Source: Xylaria sp. FL1777 (taxonomy: Eukaryota > Ascomycota > Sordariomycetes > Xylariales > Xylariaceae). Taken from it: a stretch of DNA of 14,136 nucleotides. This document shows, piece after piece, positions 1 to 8,879 of this stretch. Position numbers and translations under genes: made by a program. The stretch's first letter is position 1, and each line of letters starts with the position of its first letter. The notes below the pieces were generated by a model, which was given only the letters and a program-made list of their open reading frames with translations, had not been told where the DNA came from and ran no database searches. Location of the stretch: NCBI GenBank assembly GCA_022578965.1, contig MU401004.1, positions 1 through 14,136 of the forward strand, read 5' to 3'.

Positions 1-691
1 TATTTGTTTTAAAGTAATTATAAATCTTAAAAAGTTAATTTTTTATATATGCTATATATATTTTTTTGTATTAAGTTATAATTTTGCTTATTTAAATGTT
101 TTTAATACTTAAGTTATATATTTCTTGTATTTCTTTAGCGTTTTAAAATAAATAAAAATATTGTTTAAATAAATAAACATAAATTTATTTAAAAACTTTT
201 ATAAAATTATTATTATTATATATTAAAAGCTAGCTAATATATTTTATAGTTCTTATAATATAACTATATATTTATATAATTTATATATTGTTTATATAGC
301 TGTTTTTTATTTTTTTTTTTTAGTTATTTTAATAGTATAATATTTATTTAAAATATTAATTATTATAAACTATTTTGTTTAATTAATATTTTCTTTTATA
401 ATTACTAGTAAAATAAAAAAATATTTATTTGCAATAATAATTATAATTAATAATTAATAATTAACTATTATTTGCTATATTAGTTTTTTTTTTTATTAAT
501 TAGTTGTTTTTTATTTTTTATTTTAAGTATTAATATTATAAGGTATTTAGCAAATAATTAAGATTTTTTTAAAAATCCTTTTGCTAAATTTTTCTAAATA
601 TATTTCTATAAAGCATTTGTTTTATTTAAGCTTATATAATATACCTAATAAAGCTTTAGTTAACATTTTTTCTTAATAAAAATATAATAGT
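1..691 (-). pseudogene. Ty3/gypsy reverse transcriptase pseudogene (copy A, main RT part)
   Basis: Read on the minus strand through RIP-type stops, this is the fingers/palm part of a gypsy reverse transcriptase, which copies element RNA into DNA. The catalytic YLDD box survives as YLNN at 160-171, followed by IFIYFKTLKKYKKYI, the usual residues after the gypsy active site. Upstream, a KTAI reading near 290-305 corresponds to the conserved KTAF motif. Between about 300 and 690 it matches the RT start in copy C (13737-14136). Both catalytic aspartates are now Asn, and many stops occur at former Trp, Gln or Arg positions. The right end is the copia insertion site; the left end is cut by the window. 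The domain assignment is strong; the family name is not determined. Confidence 0.88.
687..691. repeat. Target-site duplication ATAGT (left of copia element)
   Basis: The five bases ATAGT directly precede the copia LTR at 692 and are repeated exactly at 8070-8074 directly after the other LTR. The matching site in gypsy copy C (13737-13741) holds a single uninterrupted copy of this segment, which confirms a 5-bp duplication on insertion. Confidence 0.95.
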
Positions 692-979
692 TATTAAATA
701 AGCTTTATATAATCGTACGTTTAATATATATGTGCTAAAACAAAGTATAATAATCTTTGTATTATAAGCTGTTTATGTTTTATATGTTTAAAAAAAAAGA
801 AAGTTTATATAAAGCAAAAGTTCTTTTTTTATATGTAAGAACTTTGCTAGCATATAAGCTAAGCTAACACTAAGATTACTTTAATTAATACAATAGCCTT
901 TATATAAAATAGTCTTTATATAAAACTTATTATACGTATTATATATAAGAATTGCAACTAATAACTAGTTATTTTAACA
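692..979 (-). repeat. Copia 3' LTR (288 bp)
   Basis: This copy begins TATTAAATAAGC and ends ATTTTAACA. It aligns without a gap to 7782-8069 with 34 differences, every one a C/T or G/A transition. Since the element reads on the minus strand, this is the 3' LTR. The opening TA is best explained as a mutated TG. Confidence 0.96.
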
Positions 980-996
980 CTAGCTACTTTTTTTTT
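980..996 (-). other. Candidate polypurine tract of the copia element
   Basis: On the minus strand the bases just before the 3' LTR are nine A's followed by GTAGCTAG. A purine run touching the 3' LTR is where plus-strand DNA synthesis is primed in LTR elements. The position fits the minus orientation shown by pol. Heavy A/T enrichment makes such a run easy to get by chance, so this is only a candidate. Confidence 0.45.
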
Positions 997-1529
997 AGTT
1001 ATAATTCTTTTTATATAATGCTATTTAAAAGAAATAAAAAAAAATAGTTTTATAGAAAATTAAACACTTAGTACTTTAGTTTTTGCAAAAAAGGATTGCT
1101 TATATATTTGCTTTTTTTAAACTTTGTAGTTATATAAAGCCTAGGTTTAAAAATAGTTGCTTTTTAAATAAAGCACTTAAACCTTTATGCGGTTTAATTA
1201 TTGCTAATATAATTAAAATCTTTTGTTTTTATTATTATATAGCTAATTAACGTTAGTTAATAGTATAAAATAAAGTATTAGTAGTAAGCAATTTATACTA
1301 AGGTTAATTAAAGGTTCTTTTTTTGTATAGCAGTAAGTTTAATAATATACTAAAATATAAAAGCTGGGCTTTATTTATAAAAAAAGCTTAAATTTTGTAG
1401 TGCTTTTTGTTATTTTTATATCTTTAAACTTTTTACTTTATATAGCTGCTTATTTTACTATTAGCTGTTTTATACGCATATATATATACTTATAATAGCT
1501 TTACATTTAATTATTTTTATATATATACT

Positions 1530-1552
1530 TATATATATATATATATATATAT
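1530..1552. repeat. TA dinucleotide microsatellite
   Basis: A pure alternating TA run of about 23 bp, with shorter TA runs on each side (from about 1518). It may have arisen from RIP of TG/CA-rich DNA followed by slippage; no function is inferred. Confidence 0.9.
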
Positions 1553-2319
1553 TTATATAATAGCTGCTTTATTATAATATAATATTAGCAGTTGCTAGCT
1601 TTGCATTATAAGCTAAAACAGTAGTTATAATGTTATATAATTATTAACTAATAATTTTAGCAATTAACTATTTTTTTAGTTGCTATATATAAATATATAT
1701 ATTTGTTTTCTTTTTATATAGCTTATTATTTAAATAGTTTGCTAATAATTGTTTGTTATATAAAAAATAACAATTTTTAAGTTATATTAATGCTTTTAGT
1801 TAATATTAAGGTTTAAATTTTATATAGTGCTTTAATTGCTTTTATTATAGCTTAAATGATTTATTATAAAAGCTACTTTTATGCAATATTTATTTAGTTA
1901 TATAGCATTATAGTTACTTTATATAATTAGAATGCTTATATAAACTATAAAAGCTTTTTATTTTAAGGTTGCTAATAAGTAGTAAGATTTTAAAGTAATA
2001 TATATATTATATATGTTTAGCAATCGTATAATATTTGTTATAATTATTATACTTAAATAAATAAGGAAAAATTAAGTATTATATAGTAGTTTAATAAAAA
2101 AAATAAAAAGAAATATTAAGCATTTATATATAACTTAAAAAATAGTTTTATAAAAAAAAATATAAAATTTGCAATATTTTATAGTTTTTGGTGTTTTTTT
2201 TTAAAGTTAAATATATTTGCTTGTTGCTTTTTTATTTATTATATAATTATTATAACAATTTTCGTACAAAAGTATTCTTTCGACTTTTTTTTTTTAATTT
2301 GTTTATATAAAAGTTATTT

Positions 2320-2850
2320 TTATTTCTTTTTTATAAATGCTTTTACTTATATAGTTAGCTAGTTTATAAATACTAAGGTTTTTAGCCCTTAGTTTAATGT
2401 TTTTTTTATAAACGCGTTAGCTAGGTTATTTTTGCTGTTAATTTATTATACTTCAGAAATTTTTTTCTTTTTATATAACTCTTTAAGTAATATAATATTA
2501 ATTATAAAGCGTTTTTTCTAAGTAGTTTTTAGCTTTACTAAATAGTTATACAATAATTTTAAGTTTAAATATAGTATAACAAAAATTAAAAGTATTTTTA
2601 GCATAGCTATAATTTTTTAAAGCGTTATATAAAAAGCTATAACATTATTAAAGCTATTTATTATGCTATATAATTTATTAGCTAGCATATTTTATATTAT
2701 TTGTTTATATTTGCTAAAGTTCTAATATATAATATTCTTTTTAATTTTAAAAGCTAGGTTTTTTTTTATATAATGCTTTATTATAAATATAATAATAAAT
2801 TTAAGTTATAAAGTTATATTAGTATTATTTATAAATAAACTGTTTATAAA
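2320..2850 (-). other. Copia RNase H domain
   Basis: RNase H would remove the RNA strand during cDNA synthesis. The first acidic site sits in FINSLFINN (2824-2850) with Asn at 2842-2844. Next is the reading MLANKLYSI (about 2660-2690), where Lys stands at the usual Glu. Then come YLNLKLLYNYLVKLKTT (about 2522-2575) with Asn for the third Asp, and ISEV**INSKNNLANAFIKKT (about 2398-2460), a mutated form of the conserved C-terminal motif in which an Asn-Pro-Ala-Asp box is usual. The domain ends in LTI*VKAFIKKK followed by a true stop at 2320. The reading stays in one frame through the whole domain. Confidence 0.9.
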
Positions 2851-2989
2851 AATAAATAGTTTTATATAGCTTAAATTTAAAAATATAAACGTTAATTTAT
2901 AGTTATAATTATTTATTTATTATTTAACTTTATAGTTTAAATTTTTAACATTTGCTAGTACTAAGTTAATTACTTAAGCAATAGCTACA

Positions 2990-4060
2990 AAGTTATATAT
3001 AGCTTTTAATTAGCAAATGCTGCTTATATAAATACTACGTACGCATTAAAAAATATATTACTATATAGCATTTTTTGTACAAAAATTAATTAAAGCTAAT
3101 TAGTTTGTTTGGCCTTTTTGCGTAAGCGTTATATTTCTTTTGTATAAAAAAGTAATTTAATTATTATTAAATTTAATAAAGTAATCTTGTTATAAAGTTT
3201 TTTTTAGCTTTATATAAAACTTTGCTTTATATAACTTATGTTTTTTTTTTGCTAAGAATTTAAGTGTAATAAAGCTAAATATATTGTTTGTTTATAGACT
3301 TATAATACTAAATTTATATAAAAGTTCTAATATAAACAACAAACATAAGTTATATATAAAAACTACTATATTAAGTTTTTTATAATAATATTAATAGTAA
3401 GTTTTAAACTAATATAGCTTTAACTTAGTTAAGCTATATAATAGTTATACAATTTATATAATTATTTCTTTAGAATACTTTAAAACAAATTTAAAAAGTA
3501 ATTATGCAAAGATTTTTTATGCAAGCTTGTTTTTTAATTATACGTATGTTTATATAATATTTTAAAGCTTACTTAAAGCATTAAAATCTTAAATTAGCAA
3601 AAGGCTTAAAGCTAATAATAGCTATTAGCTTATTTGTTAAATTATTAGCAATTAAATTAATATAGTTTTTTTTTTGTATTATTATAGCTTTATATAACTA
3701 ATTTAGACTTTTTATATAGCTTAATTATTTTTTTTTTGATTTTTTGTATAAAATAAAACTTAAAAATCTAAGTATTATTATATTTATTTAGGTTATATTT
3801 TATAAACTAAAAAACACCTTGTATAACAAAGTTATTAATTTTTATAGCGTTTAATTTTTTAAACAAAGCGCTAAAAGTGCTAATAATGCTGTTTTTGCGC
3901 AATTTTACTGCTAAAGCGTAATTTTGTTCCTTTTTTAAAGTTAAAAACAAATTGCTAATGTTTTATATAAATGCTATAAAGAAGTTTTTAGCTTTTTTAA
4001 GTTTTCTGCGTTTTTTTTGTATAGCTAGTTTTATAGCTAGTTTTATAGCAGTTATATTTT
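2990..4060 (-). other. Copia reverse transcriptase domain and preceding linker
   Basis: The linker reads EQNYALAVKLRKNSIIS and runs into KSKLVI*SYNN (about 3676-3720), the start of RT. Further on come ALSKL*NII*TYVQSKTKLA (about 3520-3590), TKLKLY*FKTYY (about 3380-3430) and STYNLCLL (about 3330-3355). The active site reads L*TNN at 3283-3297, where two Asp codons have become Asn. After it come LYKAKFYIKLKKTL and NITLTQKGQ (3109-3135), then SIYISSIC (3001-3036 region), which leads to RNase H. The active-site box has Q(stop)-T before the two acids rather than the YV of classic copia RT. The polymerase is inactivated by the two Asn changes. Confidence 0.9.
3666..3675 (-). other. One-base frameshift in a ten-A run inside copia RT
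   Basis: On the minus strand the reading KSKLVI*SYNNTKKK stops fitting at a run of ten A's, and the next residues (TILI) continue in the neighbouring frame. A single-base slip in the homopolymer explains this. It is the only frame change I needed between 4980 and 2320. A sequencing error in the homopolymer is possible. Confidence 0.7.
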
Positions 4061-4199
4061 TTTTTTTATTATTTACTAAAATATATTTAATTATATAGTA
4101 ATATAGCTTAATTTATGTTTATTTAAAGTAAATTAAGCTATTCGTAAAATTAATAATTATATTAGGTTTTTTAATTAACTATATTTTGTATAATTTTTT

Positions 4200-4980
4200 T
4201 TAGCTTTGCTTTTTACGTTATATAAAAACTTTACTACGTAAAAATAAAAATAATACTTTGTATAAAGCTAGCTTATTGCGTTTGTAAATTATATAGCTAA
4301 TTTTAACTTTTGCTTGTTTTTTGCAAAGCATTTTTATAGCTTTTTTACCTGCTTTAGCTCTTTATATAATATTTAGCAAAAAAGAAAAATTTTAATTAAC
4401 CTTTAAATATGCTTTAAATATAAAAAGCATTAAAACTAAATCATTAAGCTTTATAGTATTATTTAAAGCTTTAACTACTATTTATAAAATTAACTTATTT
4501 TTTATATAATAATTTAATTTAGCTTTTAATATGTTATATATATAACAAAAAAGTTTATATGCTTTTTTTATTTTATTAATAGCTTAATAAGCTTTAATAA
4601 GCATTTTTTAGTACTTTATATTTATAATTTTAGCTTAGTTTTAAAATTCTTTAAACAAAAAGTTTGTGCTAAGGTTATATATAACATAGTTTAAAAGTCC
4701 TTAATATATATTAATTTAGCATTTATATAAAGCTTTTTAAGTGTTTTATGCAAACATAGATTTTAAAAATATAGCTGCTTAAAATAATATAGCTATATTA
4801 ATTATATATAAAACTTGCTTATTATTTATTTATATAGCATTAATTATAACTTTATAATTAAAATTGCAGTTATTTTTAATTATAAACTTAAAACAACAAA
4901 ATGCTTAGTTATATAACTAGTAATAATAGCAAAACTTTTAAATTTTTTTTAAAGCAAAGCAATTAATATTATAGCTTATA
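4200..4980 (-). other. Copia integrase domain (mutated DDE core)
   Basis: Integrase would insert the cDNA into the host genome. Reading downward: a possible zinc-binding stretch around 4980-4870 is poorly preserved. The first catalytic Asp lies in the reading VIINAI, now Asn (4839-4841). The second lies in YNLSTNFLFKEF, now Asn (4674-4676). The catalytic Glu position in INKIKKAYKLF reads Lys (about 4566-4568). After the core comes LVLMLFIFKAYLKVN, then AKAGKKAIKMLCKKQAKVK, a basic C-terminal part. All three acidic residues are lost, so the product would be inactive. The spacing between the acids and the context words fit copia integrases I know from ascomycetes. Confidence 0.88.
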
Positions 4981-7781
4981 TAATTAAGCATATTATATAG
5001 TTTCTTTATATAAAAATATTTAAAGCATTTATAAAGCTTTTAAAGTTTTATTTTTATAAAGTATAAACTTGCTTTATATAAGCTAGTATTAAAAAACAAA
5101 TGTTTTTATTTTTGTATAATAAAAATAATTTTTTTGTTTTATTATATAATAACGTTTTTTGTGTTATTAAAGTATGCTTTTAAATAGTTAGCGTTTTTTA
5201 ATAAAAATAAAAAAAAAATAAAAGTATTTAAAATATAATATATAGTTATACTAAAAGCGTTTTTTATTTGTATAGTACTTATAGTACTTATAGTATTATT
5301 TTTGCTAAAACAAATATAAGCATTACTTAAAGTTTAATTAACTTTTATATAAAAATATATTTAAAAGTATACTTTTAATTAAGCTTTTTTTACTGTTAAA
5401 TAATTAAAAGTGCTAGTATTTTAAAGTTTACTTTAGTAGTTCGTATAATAATAATTGCTTAATATAAACTAATTATATAGCACTATTATTTTATAGTTCT
5501 AGATATTTTCTTTTGTTATATAATAAAAAAATGTATTGTTTATTAAATATTAAGTAGTTTAATTATTAAATTCTTTATTAATATTTTTAGCACTATTGTT
5601 TAACTTTAGATATTTTTTATATTTTGCTATATATAAAAAGAATTCTTTTAAAATAAGTTCTTAGTTATAAATTATTTTTTGCAAATTAAAAAATATGTTT
5701 TTTGCATAAGCTTTTTTTTAAAAGATATAACATATTAACTAGTAGCTTTTTTTTTAGTAAACGAAGCATTTTTTATTTATATAAAAATTTTAGTTTTTTT
5801 AGTTATAGCTTTAAAAATAGCTTAGCTGTTTAATTAGTTAACTTAATAACTTTAGTATAAATTTAAGTTGTTAGTTTTTTGTATAGCTATAGTTATATTT
5901 TTAGTTTATAAAGTATAACTTATTATCTTTTTATATAAAGATTTTTGCTATACTATTTAATGCTATACGTAAGCATACTTATAAGTTAGCAAAAAATTTT
6001 TTGTATATAAGTTTTTAAAAAATTAATACTATAGCTAACTTTAGTATGCTTTAATATATTTATATAATGTTTATACTTAATTAAATTTTGCTTTAATAAT
6101 TAACGTTAAACGTTTGTTATGCTTTTTTAAGCTTATTAAGCATTAATTTAAGTATTTTATATAAAGCTAGGTTTAGGTTTTTTTTTTTATTTGTATAAAA
6201 AAAACTATTGTTTAATTAGCTTAATACTAGCTATAGTTTATATTAGTATTAAAATAAATATTTATTGTATAATATATTTTACTTTAGGTTTTATTTAAAT
6301 TAATATAATTAATAAAAAAGTTCTTTATATAACTTTTTAAAATACATAAAAATATAACATAATATTAGTTTTTTATAATTTTAATATGTTAGTAAGCAAT
6401 AATAAATAAATAAGCCTTATTATATAATAAGTTATATAGCTTGCTTATATAGTTCTAGCTTAAATTATAGCTTTTTTAAAAAGCAATATATTTATTAAAA
6501 AGTATAAATCTGTTTTATATAAACTTTATTAAAAATAAATCAAAAAATATGCTTTTAACAGTTAAATTTAATATTATACAAACATATATTTTTTGCTTTA
6601 GCGTTTGCAGTAAATAATGCTAAACAGGATATTTATATACTAGTTAAAAAATCGGTTTATAGTTTACTTTTATTATACAAAAATTAAACAGCTTAAAAAA
6701 ATTCTAGTATTTAATACTTAGCTAAATTAATTACAGTTAATATTTATGTTATTACGTTTAAAATTATATATTAAAACTTAAGTTTTTAAAAAGTAGTTTA
6801 ATATATAAATAATCTAAAAAGTTTTAACTATTATATAAAAAAGTGTTTAGCTATTAATTTAGTGTTAAAAATATTGCTAATAGTTAAATAGTTATTATAT
6901 AACAAATATTTAGTAGTTCTTTTAATTTTTTAATTATAAAGTCTTTATAAGCTATTTTTATAAGCTTTTAAATTATGGTTATTTTTAACGTAAAGTAAAT
7001 ATTTTTTAACTTAAGATTTTTAAGCAAAGCGCTTTATATGCTTTAATAAATTTCCTGGAAATAATCTTTTGTTTATTTTCTAAAGGTTTTAGCAAACCTT
7101 TTTTAAAAATAGTTTAATGGTTTACAAAAATATAAATAATTAGCATAATAAAATACTAGCTTAATATTTAGCTTAATTTTAGTTGCATAGCTAAAATTAA
7201 TTTTTTAGCTTTATATTTTAAAATTAATCCAAGCATTTATTTGTTATGCATTTATTAAAACATTTTTAGCTAAATCTTCGTACGTAAAAATAACTAGCTT
7301 TACCTTTAAAAGCGTTATAAATAGTTGTTTGTTTTTTTAAAACATAGTAAATTTAGCTAAATTATATAATATATTTAATTTTATATTTAGGTTATATAAA
7401 TTGCTGTTTTGCTTTTATATAGCAATATAATTAATATATTGCTTAGTGTTTGTATAGCAATATAATTAAAGAAATAATAGAGTTGCTTGCTATTTTTTTT
7501 ATTTTGTTTTTAATACTAACAAACAGGTTAAAAGTTTAGTTTTTATACATAAATAAATTAAATTTTCTTTTTTTTTTCTTTATATATGCTTACTTTAGCT
7601 AATTAAAAAAAATAAACTAAACAATATATTTATACGTTAAAAGAAAAACAAGCATAATATAAAAAACAAATCTTTTTTTAATAAGTTAAAATAAAAATAT
7701 ATTATATAACTCCGTTATTACTTTAGCTAATTTATAGTTTATTGCAAATAAATTAAAAGTGCAAATATAACTACTAATTAA
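4981..7781 (-). pseudogene. Presumed copia gag and protease region, not individually recognised
   Basis: By position this should hold the 5' untranslated leader, gag and protease of the copia element. It is 2.8 kb of T-rich plus strand, hence A-rich when read in the sense of the element. A fairly open minus-strand reading at about 6990-7125 contains FKKGLLKPLENKQKIISRKF, and another lies around 6560-6680; neither matches a motif I can name. I found no clear zinc knuckle or protease triplet. The primer binding site should start at 7781, reading TTAATTAGTAGTTATATTTG on the minus strand, but mutation prevents naming the tRNA. Confidence 0.55.
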
Positions 7782-8069
7782 TATTAAATAAGCTTTATAT
7801 AATTATACGTTTAATATATATATGCTAAAACAAAGTATAATAATTTTTATATTATAAGCTATTTATGTTTTATATGTTTAAAAAAAAAGAAAGTTTGTAT
7901 AAAGCAAAAGTTTTTCTTTTATGTATAAAAACTTTGCTAGTATACAAACTAAGCTAATATTAAGATTACCTTAGTTAATATAATAGCTTTTACATAAAGT
8001 GGTTTTTATATAAAACCTATTATATGTACTATACATAAAAGTTATAACTAATAACCAGTTATTTTAACA
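7782..8069 (-). repeat. Copia 5' LTR (288 bp)
   Basis: This is the partner of 692-979: same length, same ends (TATTAAATAAGC and ATTTTAACA), no indels. Because pol reads on the minus strand, this is the 5' LTR and would have held the promoter. Where the two copies differ, each keeps some of the ancestral C and G bases, so the two were mutated separately. Confidence 0.96.
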
Positions 8070-8074
8070 ATAGT
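8070..8074. repeat. Target-site duplication ATAGT (right of copia element)
   Basis: An exact repeat of 687-691, immediately after the copia LTR. Joining 691 to 8075 restores a continuous match to copy C across 13737-13741. Confidence 0.95.
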
Positions 8075-8370
8075 TTTATAAGCTATATTTAAGAAGTTTT
8101 TCTTTTTTTTTTTTTTAAATAGTTTATAAAATCTATAATATACTTTAAGTATATTATTTAGAATTTTTTTTGCAATTTTTCTGATTTTTTTGCTTTATTT
8201 TTTATTTTTTTAATTAATAATTTTTACTTTTTATTAAATTAAAAAGTTGCTAGTTTTTAACTATAATATTTTTAAAATAATATTATAATTAAATATATTA
8301 GCAATATTTAATACAATTTATTTTTTGTATTTTTTTATAAATATATTAAAAGGTTTAGTTTTTTTAAGTA
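8075..8370 (-). pseudogene. Gypsy copy A protease/RT linker fragment
   Basis: On the minus strand this matches 13430-13736 of copy C: the end of the aspartic protease and the lysine-rich linker before RT. It includes a long T run (A run in sense) near 8099-8116 that corresponds to the 21-A run in copy C. Its inner end at 8370 corresponds to 13430 in C and is exactly the LTR edge. Similarity to C stops there. The last twelve bases still match C apart from three transitions, so the breakpoint is sharp. Confidence 0.85.
8366..8370. repeat. Possible target-site duplication TTATT (left of LTR A)
   Basis: TTATT precedes the LTR at 8371 and is repeated exactly at 8875-8879. This would mark an independently inserted solo LTR. 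In such T-rich DNA a 5-bp match by chance is not negligible. Confidence 0.5.
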
Positions 8371-8372
8371 TG

Positions 8373-8471
8373 CAATTATTTGTAACGGACCTATTATACA
8401 TTAATATAACAGGTTCGCTCTTAAAGTCTTGATTTGCAAGTAACAATAGAATCCTTAATAGTGGTCCGTTA
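8373..8471. repeat. 9-bp inverted repeat within the gypsy LTR
   Basis: TAACGGACC at 8373-8381 and GGTCCGTTA at 8463-8471 are perfect reverse complements 81 bp apart, both in the least mutated part of the LTR. The inner partner is still visible in copy C as a mutated form (TAACGAACT near 10472). The outer arm includes the LTR terminus, so the inner arm looks like a second copy of the terminal sequence. Confidence 0.75.
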
Positions 8472-8665
8472 GGAAAGTTTTTAAAGTACTTCTACCACTA
8501 TGCATTAATAAAGGTCTTAAAGAATTAAAAGTAATAAGTATATTAGTGCTTAGCAGTTATAAAAAATTAATAGCTAAAAAACTAGAACTAAATAAATAAC
8601 TAAATATAAAAAGTATATAATTATATAAATAAAAAAAAAGTAAAAAAAGTAATAACTTTTTTTAG

Positions 8666-8769
8666 ATTATTATAAGTTTAGTAAGCATTAAATTATTATA
8701 AGCTTAATAAGCTTTAAATTATTATAAGCTTAGTAAGCTTTAAATTACTATAAACTTAATAAGCTAAAT
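8666..8769 (-). repeat. Four 26-bp tandem repeats in LTR A
   Basis: Units start at 8666, 8692, 8718 and 8744 and follow the pattern ATTATTATAAGCTTAGTAAG plus CTTTAA. Differences between units are mainly transitions; the last unit is the most divergent at its end. The same array occurs in copy C, so it is part of the family LTR. Subterminal tandem repeats in LTRs can act as promoter elements, but that is only a possibility here. Confidence 0.9.
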
Positions 8770-8874
8770 AAATTATTACGTAATTTTAGCTCTAGCTAGC
8801 AAAAAAAAAAGTGCAAAATATATATAAAAGCATTAGGCCGCTTTAAAAGCTACTTTTATGCTAATTTTATAACA

Positions 8875-8879
8875 TTATT
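8875..8879. repeat. Possible target-site duplication TTATT (right of LTR A)
   Basis: An exact repeat of 8366-8370 on the other side of the LTR; see the alternative readings given for copy A. Confidence 0.5.

Larger units (their letters stand above)
980..2319 (-). other. Copia region between pol stop and 3' LTR, no recognised gene
   Basis: This 1.34-kb stretch lies after the pol stop and before the 3' LTR. It holds a TA microsatellite (1530-1552) and scattered G+C islands. A few minus-strand readings have few stops, for example about 1070-1200, but I could not match them to any retroelement protein, and neighbouring segments in the same frame are full of stops. It could be a long 3' untranslated region, a decayed extra reading frame, or another insertion whose ends I did not find. 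Confidence 0.5.
2320..4980 (-). pseudogene. Copia pol pseudogene: integrase, reverse transcriptase, RNase H
   Basis: This is the C-terminal two thirds of a Ty1/copia polyprotein on the minus strand, ending at a TAA at 2320-2322 just after a basic C-terminus (VKAFIKKK). The order is integrase (about 4980-4200), linker, RT (about 4060-2990), RNase H (about 2850-2320). Reading through stops, one frame holds from 4980 to about 3680 and a second, shifted by one base, from about 3665 to the end. The shift falls in a run of ten A's (3666-3675 on the plus strand as T's). Apart from this, the frames stay aligned for some 880 codons, so the damage is almost all point mutation. Nearly all stops replace codons for Trp, Gln or Arg, as RIP predicts. 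Confidence 0.93.
692..8069 (-). mobile_element. Complete Ty1/copia LTR retrotransposon, RIP-mutated, nested in gypsy copy A
   Basis: This 7378-bp element is bounded by two direct 288-bp repeats and an exact 5-bp target duplication. The first base pair of the ends is TA where TG is expected, and the last bases are CA. The plus strand is T-rich, and integrase, RT and RNase H read on the minus strand in the order IN-RT-RH, which defines Ty1/copia. The 5' LTR is therefore 7782-8069 and the 3' LTR 692-979. Gag and protease would lie between about 7780 and 4980, pol between 4980 and 2320, and 1.34 kb without a recognised gene follows pol. All catalytic residues I checked are mutated. The protein resembles an ascomycete copia lineage recalled from general knowledge. 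Confidence 0.95.
1..8874 (-). mobile_element. Ty3/gypsy copy A, minus strand, interrupted and internally deleted
   Basis: This is a gypsy-type LTR retrotransposon remnant read on the minus strand. From right to left it has an LTR (8371-8874), a protease/linker piece (8075-8370) and an RT piece (1-691). A later copia element (692-8069) splits the last two. It continues past the left edge. The internal pieces match copy C (13430 to 14136) in reverse complement, with mainly transition differences. Against copy C it lacks everything between the LTR and the middle of protease, about 2.87 kb (all of gag and the primer binding site). It therefore cannot be autonomous. Alternatively the LTR is a separate solo LTR that landed exactly at the edge of an older pol fragment; a TTATT repeat on both sides of the LTR favours that reading. 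Confidence 0.75.
8371..8874 (-). repeat. Gypsy LTR of copy A (504 bp, minus orientation)
   Basis: The plus strand begins TGTAACGGACC and ends TTTATAACA. In reverse complement it matches the 5' LTR of copy C (10066-10561) over its whole length, with mostly transition differences and a few small gaps (504 against 496 bp). The TG...CA ends are intact. Its first 110 bases hold unusually many unmutated G and C bases for this window. It contains four 26-bp tandem repeats (8666-8769). It is either the 5' LTR of copy A or a solo LTR. Confidence 0.92.
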
